64,000 nucleotides of DNA from Edaphochlamys debaryana (lineage: Eukaryota > Chlorophyta > Chlorophyceae > Chlamydomonadales): the NCBI GenBank assembly GCA_016858145.1, contig JAEHOE010000118.1, forward strand, positions 62,001 to 126,000. The letters are read 5' to 3'. Made by a program: the position numbers and the translations under genes. Positions 1-11,800 of this stretch are shown piece after piece; within the stretch, counting starts at the first letter, position 1, and each line of letters opens with the position of its first letter. The notes under the pieces were generated by a model. That model saw only the letters and a program-made list of their open reading frames with translations, did not search any database and had not been told where the DNA came from.

Positions 1-12
1 TGCGTGACTCAC

Positions 13-3000
13 GTAGATGAAGTTGAGCTCCATGAGCGACTCTATGTCCACGCGGCTGCTGAAGCGCTGGCGGTTGCCCTTGAACGTGGCGGTGCGGAGA
101 ACGCCCGCGGAGGCGGGGTCCACGGCGCCGCCGCGCTGCCATGTGACGGTGGTGTCGCCTGGGGGGAGAGAGGGGGGGGTGCGGGGGTGAAGGGTGTGTG
201 TGTGTTTCGTGCCACAAAAGGGTCCACGGCGCCGCCGCGCTGCCATGTGACGGTGGTGTCGCCTACGGGGTTGAAAAGGGGGGGGGGGAAAACCAGGGGG
301 TGTTTGTTGCTGAGCGGGATCGCGCCGACGCCAGGGAGGCATAGCGCCAGGGAAACAGGGGGGATCAAAGGGAGGGGGTGTTTCGTGCCACACAGGGGTC
401 CACAGGCAGAGGGTCCCCAGCCTTGGGGGGGGCGAGATCTAGCGCCAGGTCCCTATGGCATCAACCCAGTGGTGGCATCGACGGGTCGCGTACCCCCCCG
501 CCCCAACCCCCACTCTCCCAACCATCTCTCCTTCCCCCCCACCCCCCCACCCCCACCCTCCCAGCCACCTTTCCTCCCCCCCCACACCCCTGCCCCCCCC
601 CCCCGCACCCACTCGACACGGTCTGTCCACTGGCGCCCTGCGCCGCCACGTTGGCGTAATCCAGCGCCTGCCGGTAGGCGGAGCGGCTGACTAAGACGCC
701 GTCCACCACCTGAGGAAGGGGGCAAGGAGGAGGGAGCAGGCTCAGCCAAGCAGTCTCGAAGGGAGGAAAGGCTGGAAGGAAGGTGCACGGCCTCCGCGCG
801 GATGGTCCTCCCCACCATCCCGTTCAATCCCCTCACCCCCCTCCCTCCTCACCCCCCTCCTCACCCCCCCTCCCCTCGCCTGCAGGTGCATGGACTCAGT
901 GCGAATGGTCCTTACCCCCTCCCCTCGCTCTCCAATGCTCCGAACGAATCCTCCCCTCCCCCTCTGCCCCTCCTTGCCCCCTCTGTTACCCCCCCCCCCT
1001 CCCTCGCCTGCAGGTCCATCGACTCAGTGCGGATGGTTTCGCCGCTGCTCTTGGCCTGGAGCACACCGCCCGAGGCCACCTGCGGGTATGGAGGGGGATG
1101 GAGGCGCGCAAGGTAAGAAGGAGGAACGCATGGCCTGTAGGCAACGGCGGGGTCTCATGGGGGTCGTGTAGACTCGGGGCACCTCGGTTAAGATCCCTTA
1201 CCAGCAGGGCCCTCTCCCGCTTGTTAGGGCACCGCTTTCCGTCCTCCAAGACAGCCAGTACAATTCCCCATGTCACTCTCATTCTCCCCAGTCGTCCTTT
1301 CTCCTGTGTCTTGGTCTATCACCCTTCCTGTCCCTCTTTCCCCTTTCCCCCCTCCCGCCCTCGCCCTTTCCCCGCCCCCCCTCCCCCTCTTCCCCTCCCG
1401 CGGCCCCCTTGCTTTCCCCTCTCCCCGTTCCCCCCTTCCCTCCCCCTCCCCCTCTTCCCCTCCCTTCCCCCCCTTGCCTGGGTGTCCTTCTGCGCATCCA
1501 CCACCGCCCACATGATGCCAGTCATGGCCCCTCCCCCACTACCCCCCCTCCCCCTCTTCCCCTCTACCCCCTCCCCCCCCCTTGCCTGGGTGTCCTTCTG
1601 CGCATCCACCACCGCCCACATGATGCCAGTCATGGCCCCTCCCCCACTACCCCCCCTCCCCCTCTTCCCCTCTACCCCCTCCCCCCCCTTGCCTGGGTGT
1701 CCTTCTGCGCATCCACCACCGCCCACATGATGCCAGTCATGGCCCCTCCCCCACTACCCCCCCTCCCCCCTCTTCCCCTCTACCCCCTCCCCCCCCTTGC
1801 CTGGGTGTCCTTCTGCGCATCCACCACCGCCCACATGATACCAGTCATGGCGCCAATGATGATTGCAACCGCAACCGCCAGAGCCACCAGGTACCAGCGG
1901 AACCGCACGCCGCCGCCGCCGCCGCCGCCACCGTAGTGTACGGGGCCGGCGTCGCCCGCGTGCGCCGCCACGTGCTCCACGATGGACACCATCTTTAGTC
2001 ATGCGGGGGCACGGAAAGGGAGGAGGTCAGTGGTGGGGGGGGGGAATTGGTTTCGGGCACGCTTAGGGGGCGGTCCCATGCGAGAGCGGGTGCCGTGGCC
2101 TCCCCTTTGAGCTCTCGTCCAGCAGCCCAGACACATGCGCCTCCCTCGTGCCCTTTCGTCTTCCGGGCCTCGCTGCCGTACCTTGTCGTACTTGACCACG
2201 TCGCCCTCGTGCACGTCCAGCTTCTTGAGCAGCTCCTTGGCCCTGGACTTATTGCTCCAGCCTTTGGGAGCGGGACCCCCGGAGAAGGGAAAGGGGGGGG
2301 GGAGAGGGTTGGTGCGTAAGGGTGGAGGGCGGGGAGGATGGAGAGGGGGGGAGCCGGCAAGTCCCTTGTCCGAGCACTGTGCAGGGAGCCGTTGGGGAGG
2401 AGCGGCTGAAGCAGCCTGAAAGACTGTCACGGGCGGGCGAGGGCACCAGCAGCAGCGGGAGCGACGGAAGCAGGGCCAGGGCCAGGGCAGGAGGCCGGCC
2501 GGACCCTGGGGCTCCGCTCGTCCGCTGCCTGACTCCTCGTGGGGACTGGGGGGCACCCTAACCTAGACCACCCCCGTAAGGAAACACGCAGTCGTGTTCA
2601 GCACAGCGCTGGGCACCACCAACAGGTGCACAGCTCCCCACGCGGCCTCACCCTTCTCGGGCGCATCCATGCCCTTCTTCCGCTGGAAGAGCGGCGACTC
2701 CCACGTCTTGTCCCACTTCCCCTTCTTGTCCTTCGCATCGTGCTCCGAGTCGTAGCCGCGAGGCTCGGGCTGGCCCTCGTAGCCACGCTCGTGGATCGAG
2801 TACTTGTAGGGGGGAAGCCCTGCGACACGCACGGCGGAACCCGAAGGACTGACACGCGACCGTGGTGAGGCGGGCGCCTAACGTTCCAACCGCGTACCAC
2901 GCGTTTCTAAATAGACCTTATACCGAGGGTGACACAGGTTGCGGTCCGGGGTCGCGGTTTAGACAGCAGTGAACGGATGGCATGTGCAGTCGATAACCTG

Positions 3001-3485
3001 CTAGCAGGTTGTACGCGCGTTGCGAGTAGAGCGAGGAGCTTACCAGCAAGCGCGGCACCCGAAGGGCCATAGCCGCTCTCTCCGGCCATACCACCGGGAA
3101 GACGCGCGGCATCCCGTGAGGGCGTCTGCGCCTCGTCGTCCTCCTCTCTCACGATTTCTGAACCCAGCTTTGACGCCTCCATCGCTGCTGAGGCCGGCGC
3201 GGGATACCGGCCCGAGGTGTGGCCGCTGAGTCTGCTCGCGAGGGCACCGTCCTGCTCCACGGCTGCGAGGGACGGAAATACCCTGTTGCTGCCTTGGCGA
3301 ACGACCATGGAAGGGCGACGGCTGCCCCCGGCTTCGGGCACCCCGGACGAGGTGCGGGCTGGCCCGGCTGTCCCCGGCCGAGAGCTGGCAAAGCCCTCAG
3401 ACGCCGCAGCGGAAACCGCCAGGTTTGCGCCATCCTGGCTGGCCTCAAACGGGTTCAGGCTCGGGGCTGGCGCGCCCGAGGACAT
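13..3485 (-). CDS. Single-pass membrane protein of unknown function (3' part beyond window)
   Basis: Seven exons can be joined in frame: 3485-3044, 2819-2652, 2261-2182, 1992-1801, 1079-1008, 709-613 and 158-13 (399 residues so far). The last exon ends at a GTGAGT donor at 12-7, so the gene continues outside the window. The start is the first ATG followed by a long open stretch (MSSGAPAPSL...). Residues 1-147 are Ser/Ala/Gly-rich and probably disordered. Residues 148-230 are charged and Lys-rich. A Gly run precedes one hydrophobic segment at about 264-285 (core YLVALAVAVAIIIGAM). The part after it has no further membrane segment. Positive charge before the segment suggests N-in/C-out topology (inference). 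I recognise no family. Two introns have GC rather than GT donors (after exons 4 and 5), and exons 4, 5 and 7 have duplicated edges. Confidence 0.65.
158..400 (-). repeat. Acceptor-side exon-start duplications with introner-like motif
   Basis: The first 45 nt of exon 7 of the membrane-protein gene (GCGACACCACCGTCACATGG onward) recur upstream in sense at about 262-218. A shorter, degenerate third copy (only GTGGACCC) lies near 400. Each extra copy is followed in sense by GTGGCACGAAACACAC (positions 194-216 and 377-392), then a C-rich tract. After the nearer copy that tract ends in CAG. The same linker core occurs in four other genes of the window. Confidence 0.8.
785..1040 (-). repeat. Donor-side duplications of exon 5 end (3 copies)
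   Basis: The 3' end of exon 5 of the membrane-protein gene (ACCATCCGCACTGAGTCGAT, then CTGCAG and a GCGAGG donor) is repeated twice downstream in sense, near 885-912 and 785-805. The farthest copy is the most diverged. Only the copy at 1008-1040 is continuous with the rest of the exon. Confidence 0.75.
1480..1850 (-). repeat. Four tandem copies of exon 4 end plus donor
   Basis: A unit of roughly 105 bp is present four times with near identity. It holds the last ~45 nt of exon 4 (encoding MTGIMWAVVDAQKDTQ) and the following G-rich intron start. Only the right-most copy (sense-first, ending at 1801) is joined to the upstream exon. The other three each offer an equivalent CAG/GCAAGG donor. Confidence 0.85.
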
Positions 3486-5844
3486 TTCGTCGCAACCGGC
3501 ACTCTGGTTACAACTTCCCTCAACACGCCCCTCTACAATAGTGTTACTCTCGCCAGATACTAGCGACAGGCAGCGGGTTCGGTGGTCTCGCCCTTGCGTT
3601 GCGAGGTTGATGGTTGTGTGAGAACCGACGCCGCGTAGCTGATGCCTACTGCCAGCTGACAAGTTGTTGGCTGTAGGCTAAGCGTGCTTGGAGCCTGGGG
3701 GCGTCAGTGCACGCTCAGCGACAACTCGCTGCGTGTACGGGTCATGACTCTCATGCATCTGCGGGCTGCGTTAGGCTTCCGCCCTCTGCAACCAGCACGG
3801 ATCACGCAGCAGCTCAACAGGATAGGGATGTACAGCTGTATGAGACAACACCGCGAACCCTGTCGATCGTCGTTGAGGGAGTTGGGTCTCGAGCGCGACT
3901 GATGATACAAGGACACTTCAAGCCTATTTCTTAGCTTGTGCAATGGCAGCTGGCAATTGTCACGCGTTCCCTCGGGGCCTCACACAAAGCCCCAACCGCC
4001 GCGAGAGTTTGGAAAGAGAAGGGCCTGCAGGAGGATGTTCGCGAAGTGTTACGCGGGGACATGAACACGTTGTGACTCACAGCTACCTGCTGCGCTGAAA
4101 CCTGATGGACGGCGGGGTTATCGACCGACGATGTCGACTGTGGCACTCATCGCGAGTGCACTGCTGCCCGTCGACGCCCGTCGCGAGGGGTTGGACTCGC
4201 AATCCATGTACCGCTGTCACGAGCGCTGGAGCTGAAGGCCCCGCCCGTGAGACCCCGCCGCTCGCGCGGTGTCTTCTGCCCCTCCTCGGCCCGCTCTGCT
4301 CGGCGCCCTCTTCATTCCTTCCCGCTCCCCCCTCCGGCGCTCTCAAGCCCTAACCTGCTCTACGCACAGGGCCCCCCCCTGTTGCGGACCTCGGCATCAA
4401 CGCTCAGCCCCATGAAGGTCCTGGCCTGCATCGGGAAGCTGAAGGGCCCCGACCACGTGACCTTGGCAGCAAGGGCCCGTGTGTCTGGACCCCTTCGCTG
4501 TCCGTGTCCGTGAGCCCCGCTCCGCTCCATCCGTGTGGCGTGCCCTGCCTCGGGCGTCCCCTGAGCTGCCTTGTCGTATGCGCACCAGCGCATGCCGCCC
4601 ACCCCGTCCTGGCCCCAGCTGCGAAGTTAGTCGGTCTCGGCGTCCCGCTGCCCTGGGTAACTGGGTTAAAGCGAAATGCCCCTGGGTGTGCTTAATGGGT
4701 CCTGTCCCCAGCCCTCCCCCTCCCTCCCCAGAGCTGCCGTATGTGTGTCCACGCCCAGGTCCGTCGAGGGTGCAGCCGGCCCCACCCCCCTCCTGCCAGC
4801 GTCTGGCTGGGCGAAGGGTTGGCGGCGCGAGGCATGGTGCGTTTAGCGAAGAAGTGGGCTGTCCGTGTACGGCCGCAGATGAAGTGGACCTTGGTCCGAT
4901 TCGGCCGCGTCGACTGATGACTGGCAGTTGCATGCATCATGCCCATACGTGTCATGCTGGCACCTCGGCACAGCCCAAGAGTCCACGCCCTCGAGCGGGC
5001 TGTCCTTTGCGCACTAACCGGAGTAACCGCAAACCAGAAGGCATCCGCGGCTGCATCCTCCCTCCTCACCGCACCCAACGGTGTTAACATCAGCCGTCAG
5101 CACCGGTGCCGTTCGCTGCCTCGCGCCAAGCTTTGCTTGCTCCCTTCGTATGGGCGTGCCCCAAACTCCGCGCCCTCGCTCACAACTCCGCTGCCCACCC
5201 GTCAGCGCCCGACGTACGCCTCTCTCCTGTCGGAACCTGCGCCTGCGCCTGCCGCCCCACCCTTGCCCTAATACGCCGGCACGGCACGTCTAAGCCTTCC
5301 CCTCCTCCCGCGTCTTGTCCTCCTCACCCCCCCATGATGCTGCCCGCAAGCCCCACCCTCGTGCGTCGAGCCCCCCATACTTCTGCCCTGCGTTCGTCCC
5401 TTTCCCGTGGTGCCCCCGCCGTATCATGCTCTGCCAACGCGCCTGCACCAACACCGCCAGCTCAGCCTTGCACCAACCATCAGTGCCCCAAGAACCACAA
5501 CCGGTCCTTTGCGCTCCAAACTACACACCAGTACGGCGCGACCTCCCTCGCACGCCCGAGCGCCACTTTCAAGTATACCTCTGGCCCCACCTCTTCCTGG
5601 GCTCTTCGCCTTCGCCCCGCCTCCTCGCCCTCAACGCCCCCTAGCCGCTTGGCTACGAAGCGGTTCTGCGCCGCCCCCTGCGCTGCCCCCTTCCCGCCCC
5701 TCAACCTCGGAGCGCCCCTCCGTGCATGCGGCTCCTCCCTCACCGTTGTGCGGCCGCGAGTGGGTCTCGGTCGAATCCGATCTCCCCCGCCTCGCCTCAC
5801 CTCGAGCCGCGCGAACTGGATTATGCCGTACGGCAGATCTGATC
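3486..5844. other. Intergenic: 5' flank of membrane-protein gene and 3' flank of ISN1
   Basis: No open frame here shows family similarity or convincing splice structure. A short stretch around 4395-4480 has codon-like G/C periodicity on both strands but could not be linked to further exons. It may be a relic or chance. The rest presumably carries the promoter and 5' leader of the left gene and the ISN1 3' UTR. Confidence 0.4.
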
Positions 5845-8800
5845 TCACTCGATGTACGGCTGCCACCTGCTCTTGCGGATGTCCTTGAGTAGCATCTTGA
5901 TGAAGAAGCCCGTCTCCTCGGGGTTGGCCACCCACAGTACAGAGCAGATGTCACGTGTCGCCACGTCATTGCCCGAGTCCGTGAAGCGGTCGCCCACGTG
6001 CAGGACCTGACAGGGGGGGGAAGAGGGGAGGGAGGGGATGAGAGGGGAGGGCAGGATAAGGTGTGCGGGGGGGGGGCGGTTCAGGATAAGGTGGCGCCCG
6101 TGCGTCTCCTGCGCACGGCTTCCCACGTGGCATGCCCCCAGCACCCCACCTGACCACCGGCGCCCTCCAAACCCCCCTGACCGCCCTCCGAAACCAACCC
6201 CCACCCCACCCTCACCCCACCCCCCCACCTCTGGCGGCGTGACCTGCCTCTATCCCCACCCTCACCCCACCCCCCCACCTCTGGCGGCGTGACCTGCCTC
6301 TATCCCCACCCTCACCCCCCCCCCCCACCTCTGGCGGTGTGACCTGCAGGTACTTCATGAGCGCCTCCAGCCCCAGCAGCTTGTTGCCCACGTCCACGAA
6401 CACGTCGTTGCCGCCGTTGAAGGCGCAGAAGGGGACCTGGGGGGGTGGGGGGGAGGGAAGGTAGGGGGGGAGATTCAGGCAATGTGGACACCCGAGGGGA
6501 AGATGCGGCGCCCGCCAGCGAGCCCGATGCGCGATGGGGGTGAGGGAAAACCTGGTGCTGTGCTGACCCCTGGCCTCACACACCCCTGGAGCGTTTGGCG
6601 GGCAATGGAACGCAGCGGCGTCAAGTGTGCTGTCGCCTACTGTTTCCCCCAACCCCCTCCCCAACCCCGTTCCTGTGTCCCCTCCCATGAGCACCCATGA
6701 CCCTCCCTCTCCCTCACCTTGGCCACCAGCTGGGTCTGAATGGTCAGGGCAATGTCCTCAAGCACCTGACAGGGGGGGAGGGGGAGGGGGGAGGGGGGGA
6801 CGGGGGTTGGTAGGCAGGCAGGGAAGCGTGCCAGCTGCGCCCCCGCGTCCTCGCTTCGTCCTCACTGCCTGTCCCCTGCCCGCCTCCCCAACTTCCCTCT
6901 TTCCTCCCCTGCCCCCGCCCTCCCCATCCCCATGGCGAAGCCATTCCGCGTCAGTTTTCTTTCCATTCGTCCCTTCCACCCTGCCCTCCAGTCCCCCCCT
7001 GCCTCCCCCTCTGCCCCCCCCCCCCACCTCGTAGATGGTGGGCTGCGTGGGCACGATCCCCACCGCCCGGTTCTTGCGGATGATGTTGACCGCCAGGTTG
7101 AGGCGCTTGGCGCCCTCCTGCACGAGTATGGGAAGGATGGAAAGATGACGAGCCAGCACACGAGCATCCAGTTCACCTGTCCCTCCTTGCCTCCCTCCCC
7201 GTCCCCCCTTGAATCCCCATTCTTGCCGTCCATCCCCCCATCCCCCCATCCCTCTACCCCCCTAAGCCCCCATCCCTCCACCCCCCCTCTTGCCTGCAGC
7301 ATGGCCTCCCCCTCGTCCAGCAGATTAGTGATGTCCTCCTCCCGCCAGCTCTGCATGGTGGGCGTCTTCCAGTCGCCATCCGGTACGAACTCCAACCGCT
7401 TGTCGTCGGGCCGCACGCGCAGCAGGTAGTTGCACTCGCCGCCCATGATGTGGAACCTGGACGGTTGGCGGTTGGCGGTTGGCGGTTGGGCGGTTGGGGT
7501 GGCGAGGTGGGTGCGGGGTGTGAGCGGGATTCGGGTTCCGCGTCTCTGCGCCTGGGAGCGTGTTTGAGAGCCCCTGGACGCCCCTGCCTTTCCCACCCAT
7601 CCACCCCTGCCGCTCTGGACTCTTCCCCCCTCACCCCCTGTGTCCCCTTCCCCCCCACCCCCACCCCCACCCTGTCTTCCGCAACAACCCCCCAGAACCC
7701 TCCTACCAACCCATCCGCCCCTCCCAACACACCTGCTGGTGACCTCTGGCGGCAGCTTGAGCTTCCTGAAGGCCTCCAGCAGACCCATGACGCGCTTCTC
7801 AAACTTGTCGGGCTCGCCCGGGTAGCCGGCGGCGGTGACGATGGCCACCTGGGGGTGGGGGGGGGGTAGAGGCAAGAGGGAAGGGGTGGGGGTGAGAGGG
7901 GTGAGAGGGGAAGGGGTGAGGGGTGGGGGTGAGGGGTGGGAAGATTTGAGAAGACGCGGCGCCGGGGTGAGTCACGAATGATCATCTACATCCGGTCGCC
8001 TCCATAATCACGGCTCCGCCCTCCGCATCGTCTGGAGAGCCCCCTACCCTCACCCCCAGTCCCCGCCTGCGCGTCGCTCCGCATGCGCTTGAGCCCCCCC
8101 AACCCAGCCACCCCCCAGATTGCCTCTACCGTTTACGTTTTATGATCTACCGGGGATGCTTCCAAGTGCAGTCCCCCACCTGCACGTTGGATCGCATGAG
8201 GTTGATGATGTGCGCGATCATCTGGTTGTCCTGCTCCATGTGCGCCCCGTCGGCGTAGAGCGTGCCGTCGGCGTCAAAGGTGATGAGCTTGAGCGTGTCG
8301 GCGGAGGCGTGGACCTGGGGGGGGAAGAAGGGGGGTGAGGGGGGAGAGCGTGTGTGTTTCGTGCCGAGGGGGGCGAGACGGGGCGGGGGGCCGGGCGATG
8401 AGCTTGAGTGTGTCGGTGCCCGACGTTGCCGCTGTTGCGCAACGTGCACGGCAGCGCGCCAAAGCAACCCGCTTCCCCTACGTACCCCCTCACAAGTCAC
8501 AACGCCTTGCCCACCCCCCACCCCCGCCCCCTCCCCCACCTGGCTGATGTTGACGATGTGCCGCAGCTCGGCGAAGTTGGGGGGGATGTACTTGCGGCGG
8601 GACAGGGCGAAGAAGGCGTCGTACTCGCGGAACGCCTCCACCAGCTGTGTGCCGTACAGTGCCGTACGGTGCCGTGCGGGAGCGAGGGAGGGCAGGGCGG
8701 TTGAGGAGGTGGGGTGCGGAGCAGGTGGCGGGGACAGAGGACCTAGGAATAGCGACTGCAAGTGTTCCCCGGCTGCCCTCCTGGGCCTCCCGGGCCCTCC

Positions 8801-11800
8801 CAGGCCCCTCCCAGGCCCCTCCCAGGCCCACCTTGAGCGGCGTGAAGAAGGTGCCGATGTTGGGGATGAGGCGGCGGAGGCGAGAGCGCTTGGGGTCCTA
8901 GGGGACGAGGGGGCGGGGGGGCGCAATCATGAGAGGGGCCAGGAAGGATTGACCACGAGGCCTTAGTCACCCCGACTGAGCCCTCAATCGGCCATGCCCC
9001 CCGCCCCCACTCGGCGTCTCGTCCTCGACCCCCCCTCGGGCTGCTCTCATGCCACATCAACTCCCGGCACTCATCCCCCAGGCCCTCGCGGCAGGGCCCT
9101 CCGCGCCCCTCCCCTTCCCCTTCCAAGCAAAACCTCCTCTCAGCGGACTCTTCCCACCCCTCAACCCTCTAAACCCCCCTCCCCCCCCCCCCCCCCCACC
9201 TGGCGATGCTCCGCGATCCACCCTCTCCCTCCCCCCCCCCTCTCCCTCCCTATCTCCCCCTCTCCCCCCCTCTCCCCCCTCCCCCCCACCTGGCGATGCT
9301 CCGCGATCCACCTCTCCATCTTGAGCATCACCTCCTCGCACGTGTGAGTCTCATGCATGCGGCGCATGAAGTCAATCAGCCGGTCCTGACAGGGGGGGGA
9401 GGGGGGGGAGACAGGAGGGAGGGGAAGGCTGAGGGGGAGGTTGAGGAGGGGTACGAGGAGGGAGGCAAGTACACCTCTGGGAACAGGGCCCCGACGCACG
9501 AGGGCGAAGGCAACACCAATCAAGCTCCCCCATGTCTCCCCCGTGCTCCCCGTGCTGCGCCAAGCCTCCCTCTGTCACAGCCGGCCCCCGGCTCCCCACT
9601 CGAAGCCCCGCCCAAACCCTCGCTCTACCCGCTCCACCCCTCGACACTCTACACCCAAGGGGCCGCTCGACCCGCGGGTGTGGTCAGCGGCAGACACCGA
9701 GATAAGCAGTGGGAACGGACACGCGGGCAGTTGGCATGTACGGCATGTACGGCAGGGGACAGCAGTGACATGGCTCGCCCTGCGAGCTTGGCACCTTCGT
9801 GCCTCGCAGCCCGCCTGCCCCCAGCCGGCCCCCCCCCCCCCCCCCGCTCCAGCGCTTCAAATGCATCCTCGCTCCCCCCCCCCCCCACGCACCCCCCACG
9901 CCTGTCGCCCCGTGCGAGAGCCCACCGCCATGCTCCCAGGCGTCATCCCTCAAACCCCCGGAGCCCGCCCGGCGGCCCTACCGCCGAGCCCTCCCCCAAC
10001 CCTCCCCGAGCCCCCCTTGCAACCCGTCCCAACCCCAAGCCACTCCCTCGTGCCTGGGCTGCAGCCTGCCCCTGGGTGACCTCCCTGTCCCTGCCCCCAA
10101 CCTCCTGAGACCTTACCCCTCCCGTTCCACACCGGCACCCGCCAGGACCTCGACCCAGAAGCTCTGCCCACTCCACCCCTCACCAGCAACCCTCCTGCAC
10201 ATCTGCCTGCCCCCTGTACCCCACCCCGGCACCTGTGCACAACCTCCCTGCCCCTGCCCCTAGCTCTCCTGGACACTTCGCTCGACCCCGCTGCCCCTCC
10301 CCCTTCCAGGACCCTGCCTCCTTGACCCCTCCATACCTCCCCTCCTCCCCCACCTCAGCACCTCTGCACAGGCGACGCCCGTCCCTCCGATGCAATGCCG
10401 CCCAGGACGTGGTTCACTCGGAGCCGCCTCTGCCCCTCCACCCCGGCCCGCTCCGACCTCCCCAGACCCTGCCGCTCGAAGCCCCCATCAGACCCACGCC
10501 CCCTAACCCCCGGGGGCACGAACCCGCTTCCTCCTTGCAGGTGCCCTGCCAAGCGAGCCCGCGCGTCCCCTCGGGCCCCAATCTGTCTCCCTGTCTCGGA
10601 CGCTCCTGCCTGCACCATTTCCCGCAAACCCCGTGCCCCCTCAAGGTCGCCCCATCCCCCGCTCGTCCCGCCACACTGGGTTCCACTCCCCTGCCCTCGC
10701 CTCCCATCTCCTCCCCGAGGCGGCCCCCGTCGTGACTGTTGTTTCTTGCGGTGTGCTGCCCCCTTCCAAACCCCTACCTACTCCCATCCCATTCCCGGCA
10801 TGCCCCCTCTCCACGGCCGACTGCCCGCAAGACGAGATGGGCCCTCCAACGCCTCTACCCGACCTTCCATCCCTCCCCTTCTCCTCTCCTGCCCCCTCCC
10901 CTCCTCCCCCCTCCCCCGTCCCCTCCAATCCCCCCTGGCTCATGCGAGCAGCCCTTCACACACCTCACCTGCTCCTGGAGGTGGCCCTTCCAGCCCCCTT
11001 CCCTTCCATCTCCACCGCCCATCCTCTCCCTTGCCCTTCCCCCCGCCACACCTCCTGTCTCTTTGGCCTACTGAGTCAGAGACCACCTCCCACACAACCA
11101 AGCCCCCTCACCTCCCCAACCCAAAGCCCCCTCCCCTTCTCACCCAAGCCCCCCCACCTCCCCCACCCAAGCCCCCCCACCTCCCCCACCCAAGCCCCCC
11201 CACCTCCCCCACCCAAAGCCCCCCCACCTCCCCCACCCAAGCCCCCCCACCTCCCCCACCCAAGCCCCCCCACCTCCCCCACCCAAAGCCCCCCCCACCT
11301 CCCCCACCCAAGCCCCCCCACCTCCCCCACCCAAGCCCCCCCACCTGCTCCTTCAGGTGGCCCTTTCGCCGCAGCACCGCCGCATCGCTGGCGGACCGCG
11401 CCCGCTGGCTGAACACCTCCCCGCTCTCGCTCGTGTTCAGGAGCTCCCAGTAGCCTGGGCGAGAGAGGGAGGAACCCGGCGGGGAAGGGGTGCCTGGGTG
11501 GGCGGTGAGGCGGCGGCGGCGCGGGTCAGCAGCGGGCCTGGCTCACCGCTGCGGCGCTTGCGGGGACGGGGAGGAATGGGGGCTAGTGCGGGCTAGTCTA
11601 GTGAGGCTAGCCTAGTGGAGCTCTAAGAGGTGGGAGGGTAGGTCATGGTTCTTGGAGTTCCGCAGGTCAAGACGCGGGCTCGCGCGGAGCCCCTGTGCCC
11701 GAACCCCGACAGCCCACACCCCCGGGCCTCGGGGCCTGCCAAGGCCCTTGCAATGTCCCCCCGACGCGGCAGGTCTCACCTATGTTGACCTCCGCGACAG

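Noticed and set aside
10395..11453. 352-codon Pro-rich open frame on the + strand
   Set aside because: Antisense to ISN1 intron 2 and its tandem array; low complexity with no family features.
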